Shown here piece after piece: positions 28,159 to 36,974 of a stretch of DNA of 64,000 bases (the first letter of the stretch is position 1; the number at the start of each line of letters is the position of its first letter). The notes beneath the pieces are model-generated. The model saw only the letters and a list, made by a program, of their open reading frames with translations, did no database searches and had not been told where the DNA came from. The position numbers and the translations under genes were made by a program. This DNA is from Chlorobiaceae bacterium. GTDB taxonomy: Bacteria; Bacteroidota; Chlorobiia; Chlorobiales; Chlorobiaceae. The DNA lies in the NCBI GenBank assembly GCA_013334925.1, contig JAAXWP010000002.1, positions 1-64,000 of the forward strand. The letters are read 5' to 3'.

Positions 28159-28306
28159 GAAGCTGTCTCAAAAATACCAACAGAGCTGCTTACTGATGCC
28201 ATTTCGTTCACTTTTTCTGTCATTCTGAGTCCGACACAGTCGGGATCAGGATGACATTCAGGGAGAAACGCAAAATACCTATGTAAAAGCCTTCTGAAAC
28301 AGCCTC
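28159..28306. mobile_element. Miniature inverted-repeat element (148 bp), copy 1
   Basis: Ends are GAAGCTGTCTCAAAAATA on the left and CTTCTGAAACAGCCTC on the right, an imperfect inverted pair. The interior holds TTTTTCTGTCATTCTGAGTC, with the hairpin closing at CAGGATGACA. It is collinear with the 148-bp element at 33136-33283. It has no coding capacity. The rest of the 27798-28676 gap shows only degenerate TTCCCTGATAAT motifs near 27990-28100 and no supported gene. Confidence 0.75.
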
Positions 28307-28676
28307 TTTTTCGTTTCCTGCAGTTCAGGCCATAACCGCAGGCTCAAAAAAGTCGAGCAGCTCCCCCTCAAACAATTTCGCCCTCCCAATCAACCACATC
28401 TTCCCGTATACCAATTCACCTTTTCACGGGAATGGAATCACATTCCTGCTTCAAGTAACAGCCGCACCTGATTTTGCTCATAGTCACACGCCGGATCGCC
28501 TGGACTCTGATCACAACGGAGAACTGCCGGTAACGGTCTTTTGTTATATCGGGATATCTGGATAGCTCAGGCAACTGAAACAGCCTGGACAAATCTGGTT
28601 AACTCAAATACTGCCCGACAATTGGAGAGGGATTCAACTTGGTTCGGGCATTTTCGGCAGTAAACAGTCTATCACC

Positions 28677-29555
28677 ATGTCAGACAACACCATAGATCGT
28701 TTTTTCGGATATCTGAACTGGCTTTTCAATCCTTTCCACGGGTTGAAAACAACGGAAGTGTATGATCTGATCGGCACCTCTTCTCTTACAGAAAATGCGC
28801 TGTATCTGAATCTCGGCTATTGGCGGGATGCGGATACCATTGACGAAGCCAGCGAAGAGCTTGCGCTTCTGGTGGCGAGAAGAGGCGGCATGGGCCCCGG
28901 TGATACGGTGTTGGATTGCGGGTATGGTTTTGGCGATCAGGACATCCTCTGGGCGAGGAAGCTGAAACCCGAAAAAATCATCGGGCTGAATATCACGAAC
29001 TCCCAGGTCGAGCGGGCCCGGCTGAATGTTGCCGATGCGGGACTCGAGCAATCGATCGATCTACGAGCAGGTTCGGCGACGGAGATGCCGATCGACAATG
29101 AATCGGTCGATCTGGTTGTCTCCGTGGAAAGCGCGTTCCACTACAGGAACCGTGAGGATTTTTTCAGGGAAGCGTTCCGCGTTCTGCGTCCGGGAGGAAG
29201 GCTGGTGACTGCGGACATTTTACCGATGAAAAACTCCAATAACATCTTCAGGCGAATAGAGCAATGGATGTCATGGAACCTTGTGGCGGGGAAATTCAAT
29301 ATCCCGCATGAAAACTACTATCTGATCCCTTCCTACAGAAGTAAACTCTCGGAAGCCGGATTTGTCGATATCGACATCAGATCAATACGTGACGATGTCT
29401 ACGAACCTCTTCATGAGTATCTGTCAAAAAACCGGGCATTTGTCGGCAAGATGCATCCACTCGCCAGGATCCTTGCGCAATTGACCTTGAATCGTTCTGC
29501 GGAGAGTGTCTACGCAGGCCTGGACTATATCCTTTCTTATTCCGAAAAGCCATAA
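28677..29555 (+). CDS. Class I SAM-dependent methyltransferase
   Basis: A 292-residue methyltransferase of the UbiE/type 11 group. The SAM-binding motif I is VLDCGYGFGDQDI at about residue 78. Motif II-like EKIIGLNITNSQVERARLNV, motif IV VDLVVSVESAFHY at about 140 and motif V RVLRPGGRLVTADI follow. The N-terminal extension of about 60 residues and C-terminal half resemble small-molecule O- or N-methyltransferases of the erythromycin/sarcosine type. No substrate can be assigned; the neighbouring genes give no pathway. The window also encodes a SAM synthetase, but far away. Confidence 0.87.
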   Translation: MSDNTIDRFFGYLNWLFNPFHGLKTTEVYDLIGTSSLTENALYLNLGYWRDADTIDEASEELALLVARRGGMGPGDTVLDCGYGFGDQDILWARKLKPEKIIGLNITNSQVERARLNVADAGLEQSIDLRAGSATEMPIDNESVDLVVSVESAFHYRNREDFFREAFRVLRPGGRLVTADILPMKNSNNIFRRIEQWMSWNLVAGKFNIPHENYYLIPSYRSKLSEAGFVDIDIRSIRDDVYEPLHEYLSKNRAFVGKMHPLARILAQLTLNRSAESVYAGLDYILSYSEKP

Positions 29556-29658
29556 GTCGAAAACCGAACTTCAGATCGGCCGGTTTGCCGGAAGGAGATC
29601 ACAGCGGCAATGTAACAACCCGGTCATGATCTCCAGTCGGGTATATCGGCCGACACTC

Positions 29659-31140
29659 TCAGGGAACGACCATTTTCTGATAGAATCGCAGAACTATGAA
29701 CTCCCCCGGCCTCGTGACAGCAAGGCCCACTTCGATCACCATAAGTCCGTTGATGATATCCTGGGATGTCATCGTCGTGCCGAGTCCGACCTGCACGAAA
29801 CAGGCTTCATGAAGCCTGGAACCGGCAAGCGCTCCCTGGCGCCATAACGTATCCAGATAGTTTTGAATCATGGCCGTCACCCTGACCCAGGTTCGGCTGT
29901 CGTTCGGTTCGAAGACAAACTGCTGAGTCGACTTGCTGATACTCTCTTCGACCGTGATGAAGAAACGCCTGACATTGACATATCGCCATTCGAGGTCATT
30001 ACCTGCAAGCGTGCGCGCTCCCCAGACCAGAAGGCCCTGTCCCGGAAAGTGACGGATTGCGTTGACCGATTTGCCGCTCAGGGTGACGTTCATATCCGCC
30101 TGCTCCCGATCGCCGATATTCACCATGGGTTCGACAACGCAATGCAGCATCACATTTGCAGGGGCCTTCCAAACGCCCCGCGTCCGGTCAACCGTGGCGT
30201 AGATGCCTGCGATGGCCGGTGATGGCGGCAATATGACTTTGAACTGGTCGATCTCCTGCCGGATCGCGGTATACAGGTCGTTTCGAGCATGATAGAGGGA
30301 GACCATGATATCCTGCGGCGAAAGCTCCGCCTCCCCCGCTCCCGGATAGTTCCTGAGCACCATTCCATCGGGAATGTCGGAAGGAAGTACCCCATCGCCT
30401 CTCACTATGGATGTGGCCGACTCGTCGATGAGGTACGCGAGCGTGGTTTTCAGCCATGGATAGTAGGATGCCCCGTAACTCAGGTGATCGGTACCGATTC
30501 CATCACGGAAGCCCGATTCGACATCGGCAAATGGTGCCGCGCCGTTATATGCTGCATCGAGATACACGTCGATGATCGCGAACCGATCATTCAATTGAGC
30601 GCATTGTGACAAAGCGCTATTGCACAATGCATAATATTCATCCGCATTGGCAAGGGACACCGCGTCGCTAAAGACGATCATGGTCGGTTCGTCAACACCC
30701 GTCAGGGCCTGCAGAGCCGAAGCCATGTCGACGTCGGAGACCCTGTCGTCACTCTTGTACGCGCCGCAGGAGACAATAAAACAAGGGCCGCCCCCATTGC
30801 TGAAATAGAGCTGAAGGCTGTAGTACAGTCGATACACCAGGGAGGAAAAGGGATCGGACAGGTTGCCGTCGAGCGTCAGCTGTCCGTTTTCCTTTCTGAT
30901 TTTTATGCCAGCTTCAGCGCCAGTCTGAAGGCGCACCGGCTTGGCCATCCCATAGATTTCAACAAATTCGGCAAGGGATCGAATTTTCTTCGGGTTGGCA
31001 ATGAGGCTCACCCCCTGAAAGTTATCACGTTCCGTGTAACCGATAAAGGCAGGAATGGCCGATTCGACCTGGATGACTGATGGAAACGGCTTACCGGTCT
31101 CTTCCACATAGACTCCCGGAGTTCCTGGTGCGCTGGGCAT
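29659..31140 (-). CDS. Contractile tail sheath protein (extracellular contractile injection system type)
   Basis: Sheath subunit of a phage-tail-like contractile machine. The N-terminus TPGVYVEETGKPFPSVIQVE followed by SAIPAFIGYTE is diagnostic of sheath proteins in extracellular contractile injection systems. The C-terminal domain has GLLVWGARTLAGNDLEWRYV, RRFFITVEESISKSTQQFVF and a final PGEFIVLRFYQK, the conserved sheath core. About 493 residues from the ATG at 31140; an in-frame TTG at 31200 is less likely. No tube, baseplate, spike, ATPase or second sheath gene is adjacent, which is odd since these genes usually cluster. It may be an orphan, or part of a locus split across the genome. 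Confidence 0.9.
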   Translation of the reverse strand: MPSAPGTPGVYVEETGKPFPSVIQVESAIPAFIGYTERDNFQGVSLIANPKKIRSLAEFVEIYGMAKPVRLQTGAEAGIKIRKENGQLTLDGNLSDPFSSLVYRLYYSLQLYFSNGGGPCFIVSCGAYKSDDRVSDVDMASALQALTGVDEPTMIVFSDAVSLANADEYYALCNSALSQCAQLNDRFAIIDVYLDAAYNGAAPFADVESGFRDGIGTDHLSYGASYYPWLKTTLAYLIDESATSIVRGDGVLPSDIPDGMVLRNYPGAGEAELSPQDIMVSLYHARNDLYTAIRQEIDQFKVILPPSPAIAGIYATVDRTRGVWKAPANVMLHCVVEPMVNIGDREQADMNVTLSGKSVNAIRHFPGQGLLVWGARTLAGNDLEWRYVNVRRFFITVEESISKSTQQFVFEPNDSRTWVRVTAMIQNYLDTLWRQGALAGSRLHEACFVQVGLGTTMTSQDIINGLMVIEVGLAVTRPGEFIVLRFYQKMVVP

Positions 31141-31288
31141 ACTGTTTACACGTCTGGGGTTGATGAAAACACTCAGGTCACGTTGTACTTCGGCGAACAA
31201 AAGTATCCATTTTTATAACTCCGCGGTTCCGCGGATGTCATTTCCGGCAAAGTACAGAATCCAAAAGTCATTATGATAAAATAAGATG

Positions 31289-31325
31289 GATTCTTCATTC
31301 CGCTACGCTTCATTCAGAATGACCG
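31289..31325. repeat. Half-copy of the palindromic dispersed repeat
   Basis: GATGGATTCTTCATTCCGCT and a following ATTCAGAATGACCG match the right arm of the repeats at 2351 and 14383. The left arm is absent. Confidence 0.5.
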
Positions 31326-31395
31326 AGCCTGAACCTGTGTATCTCTGAAAACTGTTGTCGCCGAAAAATTAACCACTGACTGATGGCAGCGCTTG

Positions 31396-32169
31396 TCAGT
31401 TGGACCTCCCGATGTGGCTGGTCGTGTATCCGCCGGCGAAGTCGATGACGCACATCTTGTTGTAGACGCGATGAGGGCCGACACCGACTCCGACAAATCT
31501 GAAGCTGCTGTCCAGAAAATTCTTCCGGTGACCGCGCGAAGGCACGCCGTCGTCGATGAGCAGGGCCGTCACGATCGCCCTGGCCTCGCCGAAACCGTAC
31601 GAGATGTTTTCCCCGACCGAAACATCCCAGTTACCATATCGTTCGAGCCGGTCGAGCAATGTGGAGCCATCGCTTCCGGAATGCCCTGTTCTGCCGGTTG
31701 GTCCCTGTTCCATTACATGATCTCTGGCTGCCATGGTCAGCCCGTCGCTTGGCGAAAAAATCGGCAGGTGTCTGGCCTGTTCAAGCTCGCGAATACACTC
31801 ATCCAGTGCCTTCACTCCTTCGTGCGTCAATATTGGCAGTTGATCCGGATATTTGAGCAGCTTCCCCTGATAGCATGATCTGAGCGGAACCAGGCACTGC
31901 TTCGCATAGCCGCTCGGGTCACTTCTCATCAGGTTGATTTCAATAATGACCTGCCGTTCAACACTGGTCAGATACCCGGCGCCGCTGGTGGTATCGATTC
32001 GGTCCGGCTGAACCGTTGCCGGTTCGATGCCGTGGCCTGAAGTCACGGGAAAAACCGTTTCATCGGGTCCCGGATTGTCATCCGGAAACGTTCTTCCATG
32101 AACGTTTCCGCTCGCCAGCATGATGAAACAGAAGAGAACCCCGATTCTTCCAGCCAGATACCTTCGCAT
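31396..32169 (-). CDS. Secreted CAP-domain protein
   Basis: A 257-residue exported protein. The signal peptide MRRYLAGRIGVLFCFIMLAS is followed by a linker. A CAP (SCP/PR-1) domain lies at about residues 90-245: LTSVERQVIIEINLMRSDPS, LTMAARDHVMEQGPTGRTGH, VGENISYGFGEARA, and GHRKNFLDSSFRFVGVGVG. The His and Glu residues of the CAP cavity are present. Bacterial CAP proteins are often extracellular and of unknown function. It is the nearest gene upstream of the sheath gene, on the same strand. Confidence 0.9.
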   Translation of the reverse strand: MRRYLAGRIGVLFCFIMLASGNVHGRTFPDDNPGPDETVFPVTSGHGIEPATVQPDRIDTTSGAGYLTSVERQVIIEINLMRSDPSGYAKQCLVPLRSCYQGKLLKYPDQLPILTHEGVKALDECIRELEQARHLPIFSPSDGLTMAARDHVMEQGPTGRTGHSGSDGSTLLDRLERYGNWDVSVGENISYGFGEARAIVTALLIDDGVPSRGHRKNFLDSSFRFVGVGVGPHRVYNKMCVIDFAGGYTTSHIGRSN

Positions 32170-32405
32170 GTCCCTGTTGTCTGAAGTTGTTGTGTGCTTT
32201 GCCGATGAGGATTTGTTAAAGACAAGGGGGCTTGACGATGGTTACCCTGAAGCTGTATCATGGGCTGAACCATGAGCCCAGGCGACCTTGCACCTCATGG
32301 CATAGCATAAGGTAATCGATTATTGGAGCCGCTGGGAAAAAACCGGTGAAGTGCTGAAAAATCGACCGTTCCGGCATGGTTCTTCAGGTGCCGTTTGTTA
32401 TCTTA

Positions 32406-32424
32406 TATACCCATACCGGGTATA
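32406..32424. promoter_or_regulatory. Inverted repeat upstream of rhodanese gene
   Basis: TATACCC-ATACC-GGGTATA is a 7-bp perfect inverted repeat about 120 bp before the rhodanese start. The pattern resembles operators of CsoR/CstR-type regulators of copper or persulfide response. That link is an inference. The rest of the 32170-32547 gap shows no gene. Confidence 0.45.
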
Positions 32425-32547
32425 GGTATAGGACCCCGAAAAGGGAGCATCGGAAAAGATTGCAGAATTACGACTGCATCAGGGTGATTCAGGGTAGAAA
32501 CCGATCGGCAAATACAATCCAACTCAAGCGGAAAAAGCGTCTGTCTC

Positions 32548-32922
32548 ATGAGCAATATTAAAAATGTCAGCCCCAAAGAGGCTCAACTTCTCATACGAAA
32601 AGGGGCCGTGCTGATCGATGTCCGGGAACCTCGTGAACTGTCAAGAATGGCGTTCGATGTCGAGAGCTGCATGAATATCCCGCTGAGCAGAATAGAACAG
32701 CGTCACCAGGAGATTCCGGCAAACAAACAGGTGATCGTCGCCTGTCAGCGAGGCAATCGCAGCCTTGCGGCGTCACGATTCCTGATCAGTCATGGTCATC
32801 GCAAGCTCGTCAATCTGCAGGGCGGAATCTCCAGATGGGCCGGTGAAGGTATGGCGGTAAAGCAGGAACCGAAACAGAGCCTGCTTGCAAGGATTCTTCA
32901 GCTCTTCTCAAAAAAGGCGTAA
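32548..32922 (+). CDS. Rhodanese-like sulfurtransferase
   Basis: A 124-residue single-domain rhodanese. The active-site loop is CQRGNRS at about residue 71, with the persulfide-carrying cysteine. VLIDVREPRELSRM and LQGGISRWAGEGM are standard flanking motifs. The C-terminal 20 residues are basic and amphipathic (LLARILQLFSKKA), which may touch a membrane. In a sulfide-oxidising phototroph it could move sulfane sulfur. A candidate persulfide-type operator lies upstream. Confidence 0.9.
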   Translation: MSNIKNVSPKEAQLLIRKGAVLIDVREPRELSRMAFDVESCMNIPLSRIEQRHQEIPANKQVIVACQRGNRSLAASRFLISHGHRKLVNLQGGISRWAGEGMAVKQEPKQSLLARILQLFSKKA

Positions 32923-33135
32923 CGTGAAGACAGACAGTACTTTCATTCTGTCCTCTCTGACTCATACGAAAAAAGGACGATGAAGTACTTTGCGGCCAGC
33001 AATAAAACGTCATTTTGAACGGAGGGCAGACATCCCTGCCTCCCTCTTGTATTGGCACTCAACCAGACTTTTAGACGGCCTCATAAAAGCAACTGCTGTA
33101 GTTGTAGCTGATTGCTTTTTCAATGATATAAAGCT

Positions 33136-33283
33136 GAGGCTGTCTCAAAAGCACCAACAAAGCCGCTTACTGACGCCGGTTCGTTCACTTTTTCTGTCAT
33201 TCTGAGTCCGACACAGTCGGGATCAGGATGACATTCAGGGACAAACGCAAAACATATAGGTGAATCCCTTCTGAGACAGCCTC
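33136..33283. mobile_element. Miniature inverted-repeat element (148 bp), copy 2
   Basis: The left end is GAGGCTGTCTCAAAAG and the right end is CTTCTGAGACAGCCTC, a 16-bp inverted repeat with one mismatch. Length (148 bp) and interior match copy 1 at 28159. It has no coding capacity and was probably moved in trans by an IS transposase not in the window. Confidence 0.82.
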
Positions 33284-33327
33284 GTTCCCAGAGATGAAAC
33301 TGCCTCATCCTTGCTTCTGAGACAGCC
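33284..33327. mobile_element. Partial miniature element joined to copy 2
   Basis: GTTCCCAGAGATGAAACTGC through CTTCTGAGACAGCC is the inverted copy of the left part of the element at 58750. It lies directly against copy 2, as if two related elements inserted side by side. Confidence 0.6.
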
Positions 33328-33344
33328 ACTATCACATCTCGGAT

Positions 33345-34202
33345 TCAGCGCAAGGCACCGAACATCATGGGTTTTCCGATCTCCATGACGACGGTGCGTG
33401 ATCTGGTGAAGTACTTGTACCAGAAGTTGGCGATATTGCTGATTCTGTCAGAGTCGAGATAGTTTTCACTCTGCGGCTTCGTCCTGTCCACCGTGTAGTA
33501 CCCGAGCCCGAGAATGTATACCTTCACGTTGCCGCCAAAGTCCCCGATCATGTTTTTCGCAGCAACCGCTGCAAGCTCCCTGTCAGGAGCAATCGCTCGT
33601 ATCCTGTTGTTGTAGTAGAACGATGCGACCTGCGAGTTCTCGAGCATGTCCGATACCAGAAAAACGCTCTTTGTACCAGCCGGATACCGATGTATGTAAT
33701 CCGAGATCTCTCTGACGGTCCTGACGATATCGGTATGATGGATCTCGGACCTGCTGCCATTGAATGCCTGCAGCATCGAGTTCAGGATGACCCGCTTCGC
33801 CAACGTCTTCTGCCTGGCATGCATGACGTTGAACATTTCCCGATCACTCCGCCGCAGATTGTCGATAAAGTAGTCGGTCGGGGTATCGTCGATTCTGCCT
33901 CCGGTAATTCTCATTGTGTACCTGCCGGGAACCGCCGATGAGAAGGCATAAACTTCTACCGCACGGCCATCGGCTATCCAGTCACTGACCAGTTCGAGTG
34001 CCTTGCTTCTGATCGTGTTATCGAAATTGACACTCTGGTCGATCAGGACAAACAGTACATCCGAAGGATAAGGCCGCATGTTCCGCTGGCCAAGCGCTTC
34101 ATAAGAGGTTCGTGGAAACGGGTTGGCAAACAGTCTGAGCGGAATGAGCAGGAGGATTCCGAGAATGATCAGCCCTTTCCGCATAGATTGTATTGAACTC
34201 AT
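33345..34202 (-). CDS. VWA-like periplasmic protein of unknown function
   Basis: About 285 residues. An N-terminal hydrophobic segment (KGLIILGILLLIPLRLFAN) should export or anchor it. The rest resembles a von Willebrand A fold: the strand DVLFVLIDQSVNFDN carries a partial MIDAS (D-x-S), and KSVFLVSDMLENS is a later strand. The family is not recognised. It follows the membrane protein gene at 34214-35602 with about 11 bp between, so the two form a pair and are likely to work together. The start could also be GTG 34211 or ATG 34184. Confidence 0.75.
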   Translation of the reverse strand: MSSIQSMRKGLIILGILLLIPLRLFANPFPRTSYEALGQRNMRPYPSDVLFVLIDQSVNFDNTIRSKALELVSDWIADGRAVEVYAFSSAVPGRYTMRITGGRIDDTPTDYFIDNLRRSDREMFNVMHARQKTLAKRVILNSMLQAFNGSRSEIHHTDIVRTVREISDYIHRYPAGTKSVFLVSDMLENSQVASFYYNNRIRAIAPDRELAAVAAKNMIGDFGGNVKVYILGLGYYTVDRTKPQSENYLDSDRISNIANFWYKYFTRSRTVVMEIGKPMMFGALR

Positions 34203-34213
34203 GATTGGCACGA

Positions 34214-35602
34214 CTACTGATGGTTATCGATATAGGTCTTCATCCGGTATACACCCCGCTCGTTCAGCGCCTGTTTCAGCGAATCACGCAGGTCTTCGCT
34301 CGTTATGGCGTTGATCAGCAACGGATGATAGTAGGAGAAGAGCAGATTCGCTTTCTTCTCGATGGTTTTCTGCATTGCGGTGACCCCCTCCTGTTTCTTG
34401 GCCCGTCTGACCTGCTGCTTCTCGTATTTCCTGATGGTCCTGAAGCTGTGTTCGCTGGTGTCATTGTAGAAACTGTACTTGTATCCGCTCAGCCCACCCA
34501 TGTAGTTGATGATGAGGAAAATGACCATCAGAGCGAGCAATGACGCATACATGCTGTTGATTTCCGTCTGGCTCATGATGTTGGCATTGGGGGTATTGAC
34601 CGGGTCCTGCTGATCGATGAGATCGGTTGGTGAAGCTGTCGGGGATGAAGAGGCAAAAAAATTGGAATCGCTGACCTGCTCCGCCTGCATGCGGCTGTTG
34701 ATGATTCCGAGATTGAGGTTCGCCCTCGAAAGGAAAGCAAACACCGACAAGAGCGAAACCATCATGACCGCCCACATGATCGGCCCATAGGTTCTGATGA
34801 AGCCGTGTTTCTTGAAGGTGATGGCAGGATTGATCTTTTTCAGCTCCCTGATGATGAGCCGACGATCGCTATCCTGATTGTCCTTGCTTTCATGGTCTAT
34901 GGCAGACCACATCACCTTGCGATGATGCTCTTTGTAGAGCGCCTCACCCGCATGATGCACAGTCAGGGCGATGGTAGCGGCCACGGCCGTACCCAGAGCT
35001 ATACCGAAATAAAGTTCTATGGTCCTGGAGGTGTTGGCGAACCAGGAGATAATGACGATGATGATGGCGATCGCCTCGATGAGCACACCGACAAAAGTGA
35101 TGGCAAGCAGCCACTTGGGCATGGGATGGCGACTCTTTTCACAAATGAAATGCAACCACTCTTTAGCGTTTCTGTAGTCCTCTTCGTTGACAGGATCCTC
35201 ACTCTTTTTCAGCAGCATTTCATAAGCGAACAGCCCCATCAGAACCGTAGAAAGCATGATGGAAGCCAGTCCGATATAGTACTCGTAGAGAAAATCGAAA
35301 CCCAGTATGGCTTTCAGTGCATACGACAATCCGAGCATCAGCAGGATGACGAAATAGATGTTCATCTTCACCAGTGAACTGTAGTCCTGATGCCAGAACT
35401 CATAGTACCTGTCGGCAACATTCATTTCGAAGCCAAAAGGTGATCCTTTTCTGATGATCTCTTCCTGTCCCTGCCCAATCTCATACACATCGGCTATCGC
35501 CCGTTTTCTCAACAGACCGAGTATGCGCTTCAGGTAAAGACCGATATTCAGCAAATTCCATTTAATCCAGTTCATGCCGTAAACTCCGTTTTGTTTTGGC
35601 AT
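34214..35602 (-). CDS. Multi-pass membrane protein of unknown function
   Basis: A 462-residue protein with about five or six hydrophobic helices: residues about 80-100 and 110-130, 165-190 and 195-215, one at about 275-295, and one at about 365-385. A basic amphipathic N-terminus (KRILGLLRKRAIADVYEIGQ) and charged loops lie on the presumed cytoplasmic side. The C-terminal 70 residues are rich in Lys/Gln/Arg and probably form a helix. No known family was recognised. It lies immediately upstream of the VWA-like gene on the same strand and may form a membrane complex with it. Confidence 0.75.
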   Translation of the reverse strand: MPKQNGVYGMNWIKWNLLNIGLYLKRILGLLRKRAIADVYEIGQGQEEIIRKGSPFGFEMNVADRYYEFWHQDYSSLVKMNIYFVILLMLGLSYALKAILGFDFLYEYYIGLASIMLSTVLMGLFAYEMLLKKSEDPVNEEDYRNAKEWLHFICEKSRHPMPKWLLAITFVGVLIEAIAIIIVIISWFANTSRTIELYFGIALGTAVAATIALTVHHAGEALYKEHHRKVMWSAIDHESKDNQDSDRRLIIRELKKINPAITFKKHGFIRTYGPIMWAVMMVSLLSVFAFLSRANLNLGIINSRMQAEQVSDSNFFASSSPTASPTDLIDQQDPVNTPNANIMSQTEINSMYASLLALMVIFLIINYMGGLSGYKYSFYNDTSEHSFRTIRKYEKQQVRRAKKQEGVTAMQKTIEKKANLLFSYYHPLLINAITSEDLRDSLKQALNERGVYRMKTYIDNHQ

Positions 35603-36009
35603 TGATCATGAAAACTGCCACAAATTCTTCTGCCGGGCGTTCAAAGGCGTGCTGAATCCACAAGCATCAAGCCCTTGAATACCCGGAAAAACAACATGCT
35701 GGATAACAAACCATCTGCTGCCTCATACATGGGCATTCTGTTCCGGTATCCATAACTGAACCGATAAACGACAAAACTGAAAACATGAATCAAGCGAAGA
35801 AAAAGCAACGCGCCAGTTGGGGAAACAGGAAACCACTCAAACTTCGAGTAGCTCCAAAGCAGGGGAATAACGAGGGGGTACTGATGAGGTGAAAATTACA
35901 CCTCAAAGAATTCAGTTATAATATATGTAATAACTGGCACTTTCCTATATATCACCACTACAAAAGGAATTAAAATGCCAGTAACATCGTATGGAAATAG
36001 CTGTGCGAC
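35603..36009. other. Gap without a gene
   Basis: No supported reading frame. The part at 35900-35990 is AT-rich and contains TATAATATATG. No long repeat was noticed. Confidence 0.5.
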
Positions 36010-36942
36010 TCATGCAATCAACTTTGCGATAAGTGCAGCGTCGACAACCCCTGTTGCCGGCATACCTTCGGACTTCTGAAAAGATTTAACCAATCCTGCA
36101 GATGTCTGCCCGAAAATACCGTCAGCCTTGACGTTCATGCCACGATCGGAAAGCCCGAGCTGAATCAAACGTACATCGAGCCCGCGTTGCAGCGGAGACT
36201 GCACGCTAACCAGACGCGATCCGGGCTGAGGGCCGTCATAACATCCCGGAGGAACTCCCTGCAAGGTCGCTGTTGAAATTTCATTGCCCCGAACGACGAG
36301 TGGAAGCGTCAATCCCCAGTAGCCCTGTTCGATGAGCCGTTCAAACGCATCCATACGATAGACCGTCGGCCTGAGTTTCGGATTGGCATTGCCGGCAAGC
36401 CAGTCACGGCGGGTCCTGACATATGCTTCGACCCAGGGTCGCTCCCCGAGTTTCTCAAGAGTTCCGACCTGTCTGACGGTTCGATCGCGAATCATCACCC
36501 ACGATCCGTGAATGGTGCTGTCATACACCACCGCCACGCCCAGAGGAGTCGAAATGCCAGCACGGCTTGCCGAACGTTCGGCTGACTGCCAGTAGACCTG
36601 TTCAAAAAAATGATCCTGCGTATCACGCATGACCGGATCGTCAGCAGAGGCGCGAAGAATATTGTGCAGTTTCAGATCATGATCGAGCGACAGATCGCCC
36701 TGTTCGCATCGTTCGAGATAGGAATTCAGTTTTTCCGCGAAACGGGCTCCCGCATTTTCACAATACATCCGCAGAAGTTTGAAGAGATTTCCCGAAGCGA
36801 GTGTAGTCTGGGATCTCCCGAAGGTGAGATGTCCGGTATCCCCCGGTATGAGCGTGACATTTCCATAGTCCCCGAGAACCGAGCCGGTTTCGAAAATGTT
36901 GACGATCGCCTGTGCGGTTCTTTTCTGCAAAACGGTCAGCAT
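36010..36942 (-). CDS. Chitosanase-fold (GH46-like) protein with C-terminal peptidoglycan-binding domain
   Basis: Predicted cell-wall or polysaccharide hydrolase of 310 residues. Residues about 5-210 match the GH46 chitosanase type: AQAIVNIFETGSVLGDYGNV with the catalytic-type glutamate, then GDTGHLTFGRSQTT, and later GVAVVYDSTIHGSWV. Residues about 245-310 are a PG_binding_1 domain (LQRGLDVRLIQLGLSDRGMN; ADGIFGQTSAGLVKSFQKSE). There is no signal peptide, so export would need holin-like, lytic or injection-type release. GGAGGGG precedes the ATG. Such lysins are common in phage tail-like clusters, and an orphan sheath gene lies 5 kb away; a link between them is only an inference. Confidence 0.8.
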   Translation of the reverse strand: MLTVLQKRTAQAIVNIFETGSVLGDYGNVTLIPGDTGHLTFGRSQTTLASGNLFKLLRMYCENAGARFAEKLNSYLERCEQGDLSLDHDLKLHNILRASADDPVMRDTQDHFFEQVYWQSAERSASRAGISTPLGVAVVYDSTIHGSWVMIRDRTVRQVGTLEKLGERPWVEAYVRTRRDWLAGNANPKLRPTVYRMDAFERLIEQGYWGLTLPLVVRGNEISTATLQGVPPGCYDGPQPGSRLVSVQSPLQRGLDVRLIQLGLSDRGMNVKADGIFGQTSAGLVKSFQKSEGMPATGVVDAALIAKLIA

Positions 36943-36974
36943 AAGCCCCTCCTTTGATAGATGTGATTATCCGG

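Noticed and set aside
27950-28228. A 92-residue frame over the miniature element at 28159
   Set aside because: It crosses the element end and shows no coding character. The TTCCCTGATAAT motifs inside may be repeats.
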